Source of the DNA: Dipteris shenzhenensis
Lineage: Eukaryota; Polypodiophyta; Polypodiopsida; Gleicheniales
Assembly: GCA_047967505.1 (NCBI GenBank)
Contig: CM106540.1
DNA: 64,000 bases
Strand: one strand, 5' to 3'
Below, in pieces: positions 32,293 to 44,038 of this stretch. The notes beneath the pieces are model-generated. The model worked only from the letters and a program-made list of their open reading frames with translations. It searched no databases and was not told where the DNA came from. The translations under genes and the position numbers were made by a program. The stretch's first letter is position 1. Each line of letters starts with the position of its first letter.

Positions 32293-35200
32293 CACCATAC
32301 ATCTAGATGATAACTCTCGCTCGCGCTCGTTTATTATCTCTCCATCACGTTCAGCTTTACATAGAGCCAGTTGTAGCCAATCAAGTGACATGTGAGTAGG
32401 GAGAAAAGCCAGATCCTGTGGATATGGTTGTGATCGCTTGTATATTACTCTGAATCTCATCCTTGCATTTATTCTTTCTGCTTTGGCCACTTCATATCTC
32501 TCAATACACTTTGCATCTCAGGGCTATTGAGGATACAAAACTTATTGAATTTCTCCATTTGCTCTTCGCTCATCTTTCTTTCAATCCCTTTTCCTTGGGG
32601 AACCTTGCCAACGATGCGATTATCATCCTTGTTGTGCCAAGCTTGCAGCATATCAGGATCCGTGGATGCAAGAAACTCTGTGATATATACTAATGACTCT
32701 TGCACAAGCCATCCCTCTACCATGCTTGCTTCCAGTCTTGCTCTTTGTCTTACAAATCCCTTTAAAGTTTTCATAAACCACTCGAGAAAAAACATCCATC
32801 GACTATGAACAATACCTGCTATAGCCACCTCATCAACTATGTGCACAAGCAAGTGGACTTGAGTTGTCATAATGCTCAAGGGAAAGTGCTTCTCAAGGAA
32901 GCATACGGCTTCGATGGATTCCACCCTAGCCTTCTCAATGCTCGACATAGAGATCTCTTTTTGAGATATCCACCTATTTCACATGTCCATGCATATGTAA
33001 GATATTTGAGATATCCACCTATTTCACATGTCCATGAAGAAAATACATAATGCGATTTGATAGTAAGCATACCTCACAATACCACAGATCTTGAATATAG
33101 CATTTCTAACATCTTCTTGTAAGCACCCTTTTATTCTAATTGGGAGGATGAACTATCAAAGCAACAATGAAGTCATGTCAACAATATAACATAATAATAA
33201 TTACGCTAACGCATCATGATTATCAATACACTAATTCTACTTAGAATACCTGTAAGACCTTGTGCCAATCATGGGACTTGAGCCCACTAAGCTTATTGTC
33301 CTTTGAAAATGCTCCTTTCAAGCAACACATGTACCCTGTCGGTGTTTGAAAAGAGGCAATGTCTTCCTTGACCGTTGCCTCCTCCCTCGTAGAGAGGATC
33401 CATGTTGCTTTCGGGAGGACAACTTTTCCCGAAGCATGCACTTGGGGCCACAAATGAGACATCCTATTCATAGCACGCAAGTCTTCTCGCACTCCTCTCG
33501 AGTCCTTGGAACCAACCAAGTGTGCCCAAATAATAGCCCCCACATTCTTGAAGATATGCATGGGATCCAAGAGATGATTGATTTGTAACTGACCCCAATA
33601 AGGAAGCTCATGAAAGATCGATAGCCTCTTCATACTAGGAGGAGGTTCCTCTCCATTCGCCCTCCAAGCTTGAATCCAGTCACTTGCCTTCAAATATGAT
33701 GGTGGTGGATCAAGCTGACCTCCACGTGCGAGATGGTCGAGCGGAAGGTATCGAGCACGATCTTCATAAACATTTTTCCTCATATGTTTGGAGTAGCGTG
33801 CAAGCAATTTTGGAGCCGGTCCACAAACAAGACAAGCATGGTACCCACTTGTAAAAAGTCCTGCACGCGTGCATGAATGTGTTAGTACAAGACATGCATG
33901 CAAAAGAGAGTCAAAAAAGCATAATCCCTCATTGTACATGTAAAGACACAACCACGTACCTGCGCACTCTCCATATCTTGGGTAGTCATGCATGGTCCAC
34001 ATCAAGATACCCCTGACCAAAATATCATTGGTATGTCTAGGAGCTCTGGAAATATCAAAGACCTGCACTCCTCTCCATAATATCTGTAACTCGTCTATCA
34101 AAGGTGCCATGTACACGTCCATGTTTTTTGCCTTGTACTTTCCTGGCGCAAGTAGTGCAAGCATGAGGTGTCCCTTTTTTATTGTTAGCCATGGTGGGAT
34201 ATTGTAATTCACCACGACTATGGGCCATGTCGACCAAGATGTCAAGCGTAACCCAAAAGGATTCACGCCGTCCATGGCTAGCCCAAGATGTAAGTTGCGT
34301 GGCTCCCTCGCAAAGTCCGACCACTGATTATCTATGTGCTTCCAAGCTGTAGAATATGCGGGAATCCTCAATGTGTCATCAGTGGACTGATGAGATGCAT
34401 GCCATGTCATCAACTCCGCTATGGATTTGCATCGGAACATGTGTTATATTCTTGCAATGATGGAAAAGTGTCTCAAGACCTTTACCGGTATCCGCTCACC
34501 CTGCAAGTCATCTCTATATCATTGTTCCCCACACTTTGGACAACTAGCCAAATCTCCATGGTCACTACGAAAGAGAATACAATCATTATGGCAAGCATGG
34601 ATGGTATCATAATCCATACCCACTGTTGTTAGCATCTTTTTCGCTTCATCTCTTGATGCGGGCATGGTATTTGGTGCACGCAACATCTTCTGGAGCAACC
34701 TATGACAAAGACACTATCCAAATGATGATTCTCAAAACAAACAATATCCAAATAATGAGTCAAATTAATGCAAGAGCTAACCTCATTAATGCCGAGACAC
34801 TTGTATCCGACCACCCATACTTTACTTGTAGATTCAAGATTGAGAGACAAGCATGTAGTTTAGACATCCTAGCACCCTCGTACAATTGTGTTGATTGCAA
34901 CTCTCGCATTTTGACCTCAGACTCTGACATCACATGTACGTGGGATGTAGTGCCCCTAAAAATGGAATCCATCATGTTGACCATACCCTCGTCATCATCC
35001 GGGAGACTATAGTCTTGTTGAAAGTGAGAAGGTATATGTGTACCCTCCTCATCTTGTTTTAAGATTTCGTGTAAATATAAGATCTTCTATTTCTTGGTAT
35101 ACAATAAGATTGTGAACTTAAATAGCTTTGACTTACCGATGGTCCATCAACATCTGCAACACCAATAGTGGGTACTAGTTCCAGCTCCTCCCCATACATC

Positions 35201-35343
35201 CGCAAGTGGCACATGATAATACGACGTTGATGTTGTACTTCTCGCTTGCAATGAGTGCAATGATAGTATAACCTCTCCATCAGCCACTTTGTGCTCCCGA
35301 GCGTTGGCGCATCATCAGATGAGCTTCCACTCATCCCTTCCAT
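32293..35343 (-). pseudogene. tnp2 of family 1 copy B, 5' and central part
   Basis: Minus strand, in order: the transposase-associated exon (35343-35142, YYHCTHCKREVQHQRRI); an exon with STQLYEGARMSKLHACLS (about 34984-34760); the TNP2 core (34440-33241), open for 399 codons because the intron near 33958-33860 also reads through; then DUF4218 (32948-32239). Core motifs are LGLAMDGVNPFGLRL, MWTMHDYPRYGECAG, LDPMHIFKNV and GLKSHDWHKVLQV. This is the best-preserved family 1 TNP2 core in the window. Frameshifts in DUF4218 and the first exons still break it. Confidence 0.85.
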
Positions 35344-35442
35344 CTACACTTATAAAATCACAACATAAGCATGAAGAAGAGATATTAACAGTTATAAAAT
35401 AGCATGTATGAGCTTCTTTTCATGTTACAATAAAAAGTACTA

Positions 35443-35545
35443 TAAGCGTCACTATATAGCGACCTTTTTCTCTATTTCGTCATTATATAGCGATGTTTTT
35501 TAATTAAAAACGTCGCTGTATAGCGACGAATAAGCGTCGCTATAT
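35443..35545. promoter_or_regulatory. Family 1 central motif array between tnp2 and tnpA (copy B)
   Basis: Four copies of the TCGCTATATAGCGA palindrome within 105 bp, about 100 bp upstream of the tnp2 first exon and facing the start of the tnpA side. Matching central arrays occur at 48095-48172 (D) and 55198-55335 (E). By analogy to TNPA sites in the En/Spm promoter, they may let the element's own protein control both genes. Confidence 0.65.
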
Positions 35546-35599
35546 AGCGATGCTGTGGGTTAAAACCTGAAACTCTTGTCGCGCGGCGTTTTCTTTATA

Positions 35600-35960
35600 T
35601 TATTCTCTAATCTCTCAAGATAGCAAGCCAATATCTCCTCCCACCTATTTTCGACAACCTCCCACCTATTTCAAGCAACCTCCCACTCTATTTTCCACTC
35701 CTCACCCTTCTCCTAGCTCTTGTACTCCCTCTCTACCCTTTTCCCTCTTTGGTTTCTTGAAAGGAAGTTCTTTAAGAGGTGAGTTTATTTCAACAATGTA
35801 GGTTGTTTGTTTGTTAGCTTTAGTTTTGTGAGTGCTTCTTCTTGTATTGCTAAACCTGTAAACTAGTTTTCATGCTTGTTTTCAAAGGATTGAAACAAAA
35901 AACAAGATTTCAAGAAAGAAAGAAGACTCACCTCTTTTTTCTGTATTTCTCTTCCTTCTC
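35600..35960 (+). other. tnpA-side leader of family 1 copy B
   Basis: Contains CCCACCTATTT repeats, a possible donor AAGAGGTGAGTTT and T-rich sequence, then breaks off. The same sequence lies at 48230-48570 in copy D and in reverse at about 54800-55150 in copy E. It is probably the untranslated first exon and intron of the family 1 tnpA-like gene. No coding exon is seen. Confidence 0.5.
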
Positions 35961-36802
35961 TTTCTTTAACCTGATTTTGGCACAACATCCCATGGAAGCC
36001 TATCCAAGACAACTTCATCCACTACAAACTTTGGCATGTGGCCAACACGTTCACGTCTCTTCCCTATGAAGAAGTGCCCTGGCAATCCTCCTTTGACTCA
36101 TCAAGAGAGTTCAAATGTACTCATGTCATCATCCACATTGAAAGCGAACGCACCAGCAATAAGACCAAGAATATTTTTATCAAATCTGACTACTTTATGT
36201 AGCCTTCTAAGTGACTTGAGGGATGTACCTTGTGCATAGATATCCTACCCATCAAGATAATTCTAAACCATTTAGGGCTTCCTTTCTTAATGCTTAAATT
36301 GAGGATGATGATTTTTTGGTCACAGGTTTGGGTGGCAAGTTTTTTTGAATCACTCCTAAAAAGGCTACAGTGCACTACAATTGATTGTTCATTCAAGGCT
36401 TCATCATTAGGTTTGGATTTTCTCTTTGCAAGTTGTAAAGTGATTCTAATTTGCGGAACTAGAAAATTATGTCAAATAGAACATGTATGACAAGGATCTG
36501 ACTCGCATGTCAAAGGAGCTCTATCGATAGCTCCTAGTGAGATAGCCGTCTTGCATCTTGTGTGGCAATAGCATGAAAATTTTCTCTGGAAAATTCTCTC
36601 CTAACCTACAATACACCTCGCAAAGGAAGGCTTTGATGTGCAACCTTTCCTAGCAAAATCAATAAATTTGTATGCATCTTTCATCCTCACACATGAAGGA
36701 TTCAGATAGGTTTTTTCTCTCAATGGAACCCTGCTTCAAACTGAGGACATCTGCTTTAACAAAGCATTGGAAAAGACCTAGAGAGAGCCACAATAATCAT
36801 CC
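35961..36802. other. Segment of unknown origin between copies B and D
   Basis: About 840 bp that match neither CACTA family. Frames are short (largest about 85 codons on either strand). A minus-strand stretch reads KKGSPKWFRIILMGRISMHK, which I do not recognise. It joins copy D at 36803, inside the acidic exon of tnp2, so it replaced the left end of D. It may be host sequence or filler DNA. Confidence 0.5.
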
Positions 36803-38199
36803 AAAGTGTGGTGATTCTTGATGATTGTTGTCTTCTTCCTCAATATCGTGATCTCCATCCTCCTCCCATGCGATGTCATTATGCGCATCTTCCTCTTGGC
36901 TCATATGGTGATGTACATCTTCTTCGCTAGATTCATCAATGGGATCCGGCATTGGTAGTGGCATCTCCATATCCACATCTCGATATTCAAAAATTTGCTT
37001 ACTTCGTGGTGCAACTTGGATCACATACCACCATCTTGGATCAGAACGATCCGGATGAAAAACCACCTATATTTAAGATGGGTGCCAAATGTCGTCAATT
37101 ATATATATGAAATTATGCTCAAGTACATGTATCAATGGACTTTAAAAATGAAAGCTTCGACTAATTAAATAATTAGTATGCACCTGCTCACAGTGCTCGG
37201 GAAGAAAAAAAGTATCACTTTCATCGGTCCAATGTTTGGTGGAGTCTATTGCAAAGAAACCACTACTATCTTTTCTCACTGTCACATGGGGACCGTTGTA
37301 AGTAGTTCTAAACCATTTTATAGCAAGAATGAAAATAGTAAATCGTCTGAAATCAATTTCATAGATGTCGTGTATGGTCCCACAATAATCCAACTTGTGA
37401 GGAGAGAAGATTGGTATCTAAAGCACTTGCTTGGCTATCTTGTGTGAAGTTAGCCATGACTCCACAATCATACGTGACTCTCTTTGAATCGATGCATTCC
37501 ATGCGAAAATGTCGTCCATATGACCATAATGCACTGTACTTTTTGTACTGTAAAAGAGCATCATTAAAACAATGAAGATGCATCTATTTTATAGCATATA
37601 TTGCCACAAATAATTACTTAATTACGTCAAGAGGTAAGAAACTTACATGCACCATACATCTAGATGATAACTTTTGCTCGCGCTCATTTATTGTCTTGCT
37701 ATCACGTTCGGCTTTACGTAGAGCCAGTTGTAGCCAATCAAGTGACATGTGAGTAGGGAGAAGAGCTAGATCTCGTGGATATGGTTATGATCGCCTGTAC
37801 ATTACTCTGAATCTCGTCCTTGCATTTATTCTTTCTGCATTGGCCACTTCATATCTCTCAATCCACTTCTGCATCTCAGGGCTATTGAGGATACAAAACT
37901 TATTGAATTTCTCCATTTTCTCTTCGCTCATCTTTCTTTCAATCCCTTTTCCTTGGGGAACCTCGCTAATGTTCCGATCATCATCCTTGTTGTGCCAAGC
38001 TTGTGGCATATTAGGATCCGTGGATGCAAGAAACTCTCTCATATATACTAATGACTCTTGCACAAGCCATCCCTCTGCCATGCTTGCTTCTGGTCTTGCT
38101 CTTTGTCTTACAAACCCCTTTAAAGATTTTCATAAACCGCTCGAGAAAAAACATCCATCGACTATGAACGGTACCTGCTATAGCCACCTCATCAACTAT
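36803..38199 (-). pseudogene. tnp2 3' part of copy D
   Basis: Minus strand: the acidic exon with WWYVIQVAPRSKQIFEY (37066-36803), the DUF4216-type exon (37583-37142, DYCGTIHDIYEIDFRRF), and DUF4218 (38199-37785, with RRS near its end). An uninterrupted TACATGCACCATACATCTAG at 37647-37666 is the empty form of the site where family 2 copy 1 entered copy B. The frame in DUF4218 is shifted near 38130. Confidence 0.82.
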
Positions 38200-38654
38200 C
38201 ACAACAACACAAAGCAACTATAGACACGCTTGGTAGACACGCAAAATAGCAGGCGCGTCTATAGGCATTGCTTTAGCAGAGGAATTACGGGCGCGTATAA
38301 ATGCACATCTATAAGCTCGTCTATTTACACGTAAATTACCGCGTCTACGTGCATGTCTAACCTGAGAAAATACAGGCCCATCTAACATCACGTTTATTAG
38401 CACGTCTATTTGCACGTGTATTAGCAATTTTATTTGCGCATTTACACTGAGAATTAGACGCGCATTTAGATGCGTAGATAGATGCAAACCAGAGAATACA
38501 GAAAGTGAGATTTTGGTGTACATCATTGCTTTCCAAACATTGCCCATGATTACCAAAGCACATAATTTTTTGCAAGCCCACATATACAAGAATTAAGTGA
38601 GATGAGGAGAATGAGACAATATGTAAAATAGTTTTGCCAATATCAATTATGGGG

Positions 38655-41600
38655 CTATGGTTCAATCTCATCCTCAATGAGATCAACCCTTGCCAAACTA
38701 TCTACTTCAAAATCCAAACAAGTGTTTAGATCTACAAATACATTCAACCCACTACTACTTGTGCCACTCATGTGCTCATCGAAATCAGCATCTCGAATGG
38801 TAGGCTTGTCCTCACGGGTAATGGCCTCAATATCTATATCTCCTATATCATGATCATCCTCGTCTCTTGTATCACGGTGATCATCATGTCCATGGCCATG
38901 ATCATCCTCCATATGCTCCATATTAGTAAATGTACTATACATCACTTTGGAAGGTGGCATAATAGGTATGACATGCCACCATCTATTATTATCCACCATT
39001 GGCTGATAGACAACCTAATTCAAACACAAATACAATCATGTTACTTTTCTTGCATCAAATATTTAAAAGCGAGTATTTTTATATGTGTGCACAGTACCTG
39101 TTCACATTGTTGCGATAGTACTAGTGTGTCCTTCCTACTTTGCCAAAACTTTGTGGAGTCAATAGTTACAAAGCCACTTGCATGGCATTTGATTGTTGCA
39201 TTAGGGCCTCTTTCCACCACATCCTTAAACCACTTTACATCCAAAACATACACAAAGAAGCGTCGAAAGTCAAGCATAATAATATCTTGGATTATGCCAC
39301 AATAATCATCCATGGCTCCATTGGCTCCCTCAAAGCTAGCAATAACACCGCAATCTTGTGTGTTTCTCTTATCATCAATCCGTTGTGTTCGAAAATGCTT
39401 GCCCTCACACCATATAGCATTGAACATAGTGCACTACACCAAGAAAAAATCAATTAAATAAGCAATCTAAATTATTGAAAGCTCCTAACTTATGCATAAC
39501 ATTCTATATACCAACCTTGCTCATGCATCCACTAGCATACTCCCATTCTTCCATTGTGATATGCATCCCCTCATCTTTCTCTGCTTTCTCCATTTCATCA
39601 AGTAGCCAATCCACATGAATATCCTTTGGAAGTGCTCTTAGATACTGAGGGTATGGCACACGAGATCCGTGGTGTGTACGAAAGAGGGCCCTTTCTTCTT
39701 GTCTTCTTGCCTTTGCATCCTCGTATCTTGTCACCCATCTTTTCATCACATCACTATTAAGCACACAAAAGAGGTTGATACTATTATGAGACTCCGTGTC
39801 TATTACTTTGTTGCGTCCTTTCCCTTGAGGCACAATAGAGGTCATCCTTAGGTCTTCATCATCTCTCCATAGTCATGGGAGAGAGCTATCCACATCAACA
39901 AGAAACTCAGAAATATATACAAGTGACTCTTATACCAACCAACCCTCAGCCATGCTACCTTCGAGTCTTGCATTTTGTCTCACGAAGCCCTTCAAGGTCT
40001 TCATGAAGCGCTCCAGGAAGAACAACCATCGTGCATGTATAGTACCGCATATAGCAATCTCATCCGCCAAATGCACTATGAGATGTAGTTGGCTTGTGAG
40101 AATAGAACGTGGAAATGTCTCCTCCACTAAACAAACCGCCTCCACTGACATAACTCGAGCATTCTCAAGCGTGGTGGGATCTATTTTCTTTGAGCTCACA
40201 TACCTCACAAGCTCGCCCATCTTGTAAATACAATCTTTCATGTCCTTCGATGCACTACGTGAAATGCTAGTAGGTAGTATGAACTGAACCCCCGAGGAGG
40301 TGGTTGATTAGTTGCTTATAGCTATTCACTCACAAATTTGAAAAGAAAAAGATATTATGCACATAAAATACTTACTTGGAGCATCTTGTGCCAATCATGA
40401 GATTTCAAGCCATATAATTGCTCTACACCTCTTTTCTTGCTCTTTGTAAAGGCTCCCTTCAAACACCTCATGCATCTAGTGGGAGTACGAATTGTAGTAA
40501 TAGCACGCTTAACCGTCGCCATCTCTAGCTTTGATAACATCCACGATGCACGAGGTAAAAAAACATGCCCATTTGGTCTCTCTTGAGGCCAAGCTTCATG
40601 CATCCTCCCTGTGGTACGTAGATCCTCCCTTATGCCTGCCGAATCTCGTGTCCCATTCAAATGCTCCCAAATGGTAGATGCCACATTCTTGAAGATATGC
40701 ATGGGATCAAGCAGGTGATTGATCTTAAGGTGGGACTTTATTCCAAGGGGCAACATATCTAGGATGATCAGGTGGGAGAAATCGATGGTGATTCTCATAG
40801 ATGACCTTATTCAATGCATCTGTCCATGAGGCAAGTAGCGAAGGATCACAAATAGGACATGCATGGTAACCCGATGTAGTGAGACCTGAACAATAGATGC
40901 AATTAAGAGTGGAAGGTGGGTTTAGGGTGCCACATCCTTTGCCTATTCATAATTAAAAATGCAATGCTTACCTGAACACTCGCCATAGCCTGGGAAGTCA
41001 TGCATCGTCCACATCAAGACTACTTTGCAGTTGAAGTCTCGTGACGAGGGAGGCCTGCTCACATCATGCACCTCGATACCTCTCCAAAGTATATCTAGCT
41101 CATCAATCAAAGGCTCCAAATAAACATCAGGGTTTTTGAATTTATGTTTCCCTGGAATTAGAAGGGATAGCATAACATGTCCTTTCTTAATAGCCATAGA
41201 GGATGGAAGATTGTAATTCACCAATACCACTGGCCATACACTATAAGATGCGCTTTTGAGACCAAATGGGTTCACACCGTCCATATCCAATCCAAGTCTC
41301 AAGCTCCTAGGTTCTTTCTTGAAGCTTGGCCATGTGCCTTCAATATGCTTCCACGCAGGAGAGTCCGCGGGAGTTCTCCACTTGCCATCGGTTGATCGAT
41401 GGGAGGAATGCCATGACATGAGCTCTGCAATAGATTTGCACTTGAACATATGTTGGATGCGAGGGATTATGGGAAAATGTCGCAATACCTTATGAGGCAC
41501 GTCCAAGGTTTTGAGATCTGCTCTATATCTTGCCTCTCCACAAGTAGGACACTCTCTTGCATCCTTATGTAGTCCACGAAACAAAACGCAATCGTTGACA

Positions 41601-42469
41601 CATGCATGGATGCGCTTGTAATCTAATCCTCCAAGAGAGGTCACATGTTGCCTTGCCATATCTCTTGAGGTCGGTAGTTTATTCTCCCTTGGAAGCATTT
41701 TACACAATAGCCTGCACGTGAAGACCATAAATGAGGAAAAGCATTCGAGTAATTGACCCACTAGCATAATTCACCATGTTTGCAAAATAGACTTTAAAGC
41801 TTACTTGTGTAATGCATTCAAACTTGCATTGCTCCATCCATAGATGGTTTGAAAGTTTAGTAACTCAAGGGAGGCACGTAGAACAGAGAATGTGCACCCC
41901 TCAAATAGTGGAGTCGATGTTGCAGTAAAAAGATTATCCTGCTCCATGCTATTATCCCTCCCTTAATGGACATATAAATCCCGCAGCATATCATCAAACA
42001 CCTCCTCCTCCACAGCTTCATGAGGTAATGGTGGAGGGCTACTATCACCATCACTCCATGAATCCGTAACGGTCCCTCCTAAAGATCCCACCTCATATCG
42101 CTGATGCTTCGCCTCCTCACGGCGAGCATAGGGTAACATATGCGGGTGTGGCACTGCATCCTGTATCAAATTAAAACGGGATCATAACTCAAACATATGA
42201 ACACCCATAGGTATCTCAATCAACCTTAACTTACAAACCCTTACCCTGTTTACGGTCACATCCCATTCTCCATACTTTGAGATATGATTAAGTGTAATCC
42301 TGCATGCACGATACATGTTTCCTCGACATTGATCACACAGACATTTGATTTTTTGCTCCAACCACATTTTGCGATGGTGGATACAGAGGGATTCATCCTC
42401 ACTGGACCTACTTGTTGAAGATGAAGACATCCTATGAACAAACAACCCATCAAATTTGCTCTTCTTCAA
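38655..42469 (-). pseudogene. tnp2 of family 2 copy 2
   Basis: Same exon order as copy 1: transposase-associated domain (42469-42182, KIKCLCDQCRGNMYRACRIT); acidic exon (42169-41857); TNP2 core open over 41767-40943 (CPTCGEARYRADLK, LGLDMDGVNPFGLKS, DELDILWRG, MWTMHDFPGYGECSG); LDPMHIFKNV and GLKSHDWHKML (40798-40355); DUF4218 (40241-39504); DUF4216-type (39427-39041); acidic tail (38999-38655). At least two Gln codons that copy 1 retains as CAA are TAA here (after YVH near 41965 and after EGWLV at 39930). A segment before LDPMHI is deleted. TNP2 is the transposase that acts at the element ends. Confidence 0.88.
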
Positions 42470-42479
42470 ATGTTTAATT

Positions 42480-42610
42480 TAAACTTTGTGGCGCATCTAA
42501 AAGCACGTCTAAAATTGCATCTAAAGGCGCGTCTAAAAGCACGTCTACTCTATGTATTTAGACGCGCTATTAGATGCGATTATAGATGCGGCTTTTAAAC
42601 CTACTTTTTA
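42480..42610. promoter_or_regulatory. Family 2 central motif array between tnp2 and tnpA (copy 2)
   Basis: About eight copies of GCGTCTA or variants (GGCGCGTCTAAAAGCACGTC and TTAGACGCGC among them) lie between the divergent genes. The same motif arrays form the element ends. A shared protein acting at ends and promoter is the simple reading, not proven. Confidence 0.6.
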
Positions 42611-42999
42611 GCGCGCTTGATTTGCTTTTCTTCACATTACTTATACTTCGCGCGGCTTGCTTCCTTCCTTATTAACAGATCCATAGTTTTGATGCTTAAG
42701 AGGAAGGCTCCCATACTTACTTCCAAGCTTACACTTAAGAGGAAGGCACCCACACTTACTTCTAAGCTTAAAGGAGAGGAGGATGAACAAGGAGGAGAAG
42801 CAACTTTGAAAAAGAAAGAAGAACCTTCCATACCTCTATCCAAGTAAGTCTTTTTGCAGTTGATCTTGTTTGGAAGTTTGCTCTCTTTAGATTTGTACTT
42901 TCTCGTATCCATGAAGCACATGATCTGGGTATCAGTGTCACATTTGTGTGTCGGGTGCAATGTCCTTTTCTACTTTTTAGGAATCCCATCTATCGCAGC

Positions 43000-43170
43000 A
43001 TGTCTATAGGCGCATCTCAGAGGGCGTCTAAAAGCACGTCTACAAGCACATCTAAACACGCGTTTAGCCTGTTTGCAGACATAGACAGACGCGTCGATAG
43101 ATGCTCTGTTAGACGCTCTGTTAAACGCTCTGTTAAACACTCTGTTAGATGCTCTGTTAGATGCTCTGAT
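43000..43170. repeat. Family 2 motif array inside the tnpA intron
   Basis: Repeats of GCGTCTA, TTAGACGCTC and TTAAACGCTCTGTTAGATGC. The same array lies at 63150-63380 in copy 3. It is a fourth location of the family 2 motif inside one element, after both ends and the centre. Confidence 0.8.
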
Positions 43171-43368
43171 AGATGCCATTCCGTCTTATGCCCCTTCCCC
43201 CATGCCGTCAGGAGGTCCTTCTGTCTCGCAGTGCCATCGATGTACTCTGTGCTGTCGAGATCGGTTCTCCAGCTATGAGTGGTCAGCGTAGTCCCGTGCA
43301 GTCTCTAGCTACGAGTGGCCAACGTACGAGCTCGACACGATAGGGTAGCAGGCGTAGTAGCAGGGAGA

Positions 43369-44038
43369 CATTAGGAAAAAAGGGAGCTCATTTTGGGGCC
43401 TTTTAGAAGAGAGAGAAAATAGGCTCTCAACCAATTAGGAGTGGGCCAACGTAACGTTGAAAATTCAACAAAAGAAGATGAAAATAAGAAAAAGAAATAG
43501 TACTATATGTTCGTAGAAGCATGTCACATTAATGAGGTGATCTGATTTGAATCTTTAAAAAATTTATTTTCTGTGCAGAATTTGGTGATTCTGACACCGC
43601 AGACGCGTCTGGAACGGCCCAAAACCCCAAGAACGGCACGGGAAACGCTGGAATCGGACATCCGGAGGCCCGGAAACGGCCAAAAAAGGCCGAAAAGTGG
43701 GATTTGCAGCAAAAAATTTTGCTGCAAATCCCACTTTTCGGCCTTTTTTGGCCGTTTCCGGGCCTCCGGATGTCCGATTCCAGCGTTTCCCGTGCCGTTC
43801 TTGGGGTTTTGGGCCGTTCCAGACGCGTCTGCGGTGTCAGAATCACCAAATTCTGCACAGAAAAGTGCTGCTCTTATATGAACATTGAATGTAAAGCATG
43901 TGAAAGAATATATTTATTCCTTTTCACACTGACATTTCTCACGCAAGTATCCATATTTTCTTACTTTTGTAGAGAGAGAAAAGAGAAAATAGTGAATTTC
44001 TTATAGGGCCCCAAAATGAGCTCCCTTTTTTCCTAATG
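43369..44038. mobile_element. 670-bp non-autonomous CATTAGG element with a giant palindrome
   Basis: The ends are identical 32-bp inverted repeats (CATTAGGAAAAAAGGGAGCT, then CATTTTGGGGCC). The left 190 bp matches the right end of the 12.4-kb element (GGCCAACGTAACGTTGAAAA) and the right end matches its left end (GTAAGAAATTCACTATTTT-like), so it is a deletion derivative. Copy 3 of family 2 (minus strand, near 62600) keeps the empty site GGGAGAGCGGTGGGG. The filled site is GGGAGA-element-GCGGTGGGG, so no base was duplicated. The middle is a 298-bp palindrome not seen in the long element. Confidence 0.92.
43567..43864. repeat. 298-bp near-perfect palindrome
   Basis: Two 148-bp arms are complementary almost throughout, with an AA mismatch at the centre (43715-43716). 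The centre is GGATTTGCAGCAAAA/TTTTGCTGCAAATCC and the arms are markedly G/C-rich compared with the flanks. Both strands therefore encode the same about 95-residue frame, which is an artefact of symmetry and not a gene. The central ATTTGCAGCAAAA is shared with the six hairpin cassettes of the 12.4-kb element. Confidence 0.95.

Larger units (their letters stand above)
26049..35960. mobile_element. CACTA family 1, copy B, with a nested family 2 element; right end not found
   Basis: Starts CACTACTACACACGGATCC directly after AGT in the DUF7869 remnant. It contains a left motif array, the acidic tail and DUF4216 of tnp2 (26453-27331), the nested family 2 copy 1, then the rest of tnp2 (32293-35343), a central motif array and the start of the tnpA side. 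Homology to family 1 fades at about 35960, and no CACTACAAGG terminus with an AGT duplication is present. The right half was lost, perhaps when the unrelated segment 35961-36800 came in. Confidence 0.75.

Noticed and set aside
43529-43881. Two overlapping frames of about 100 codons on opposite strands with the same protein
   Set aside because: They are the two arms of one palindrome, so the symmetry forces identical translations. There is no start context or family match.
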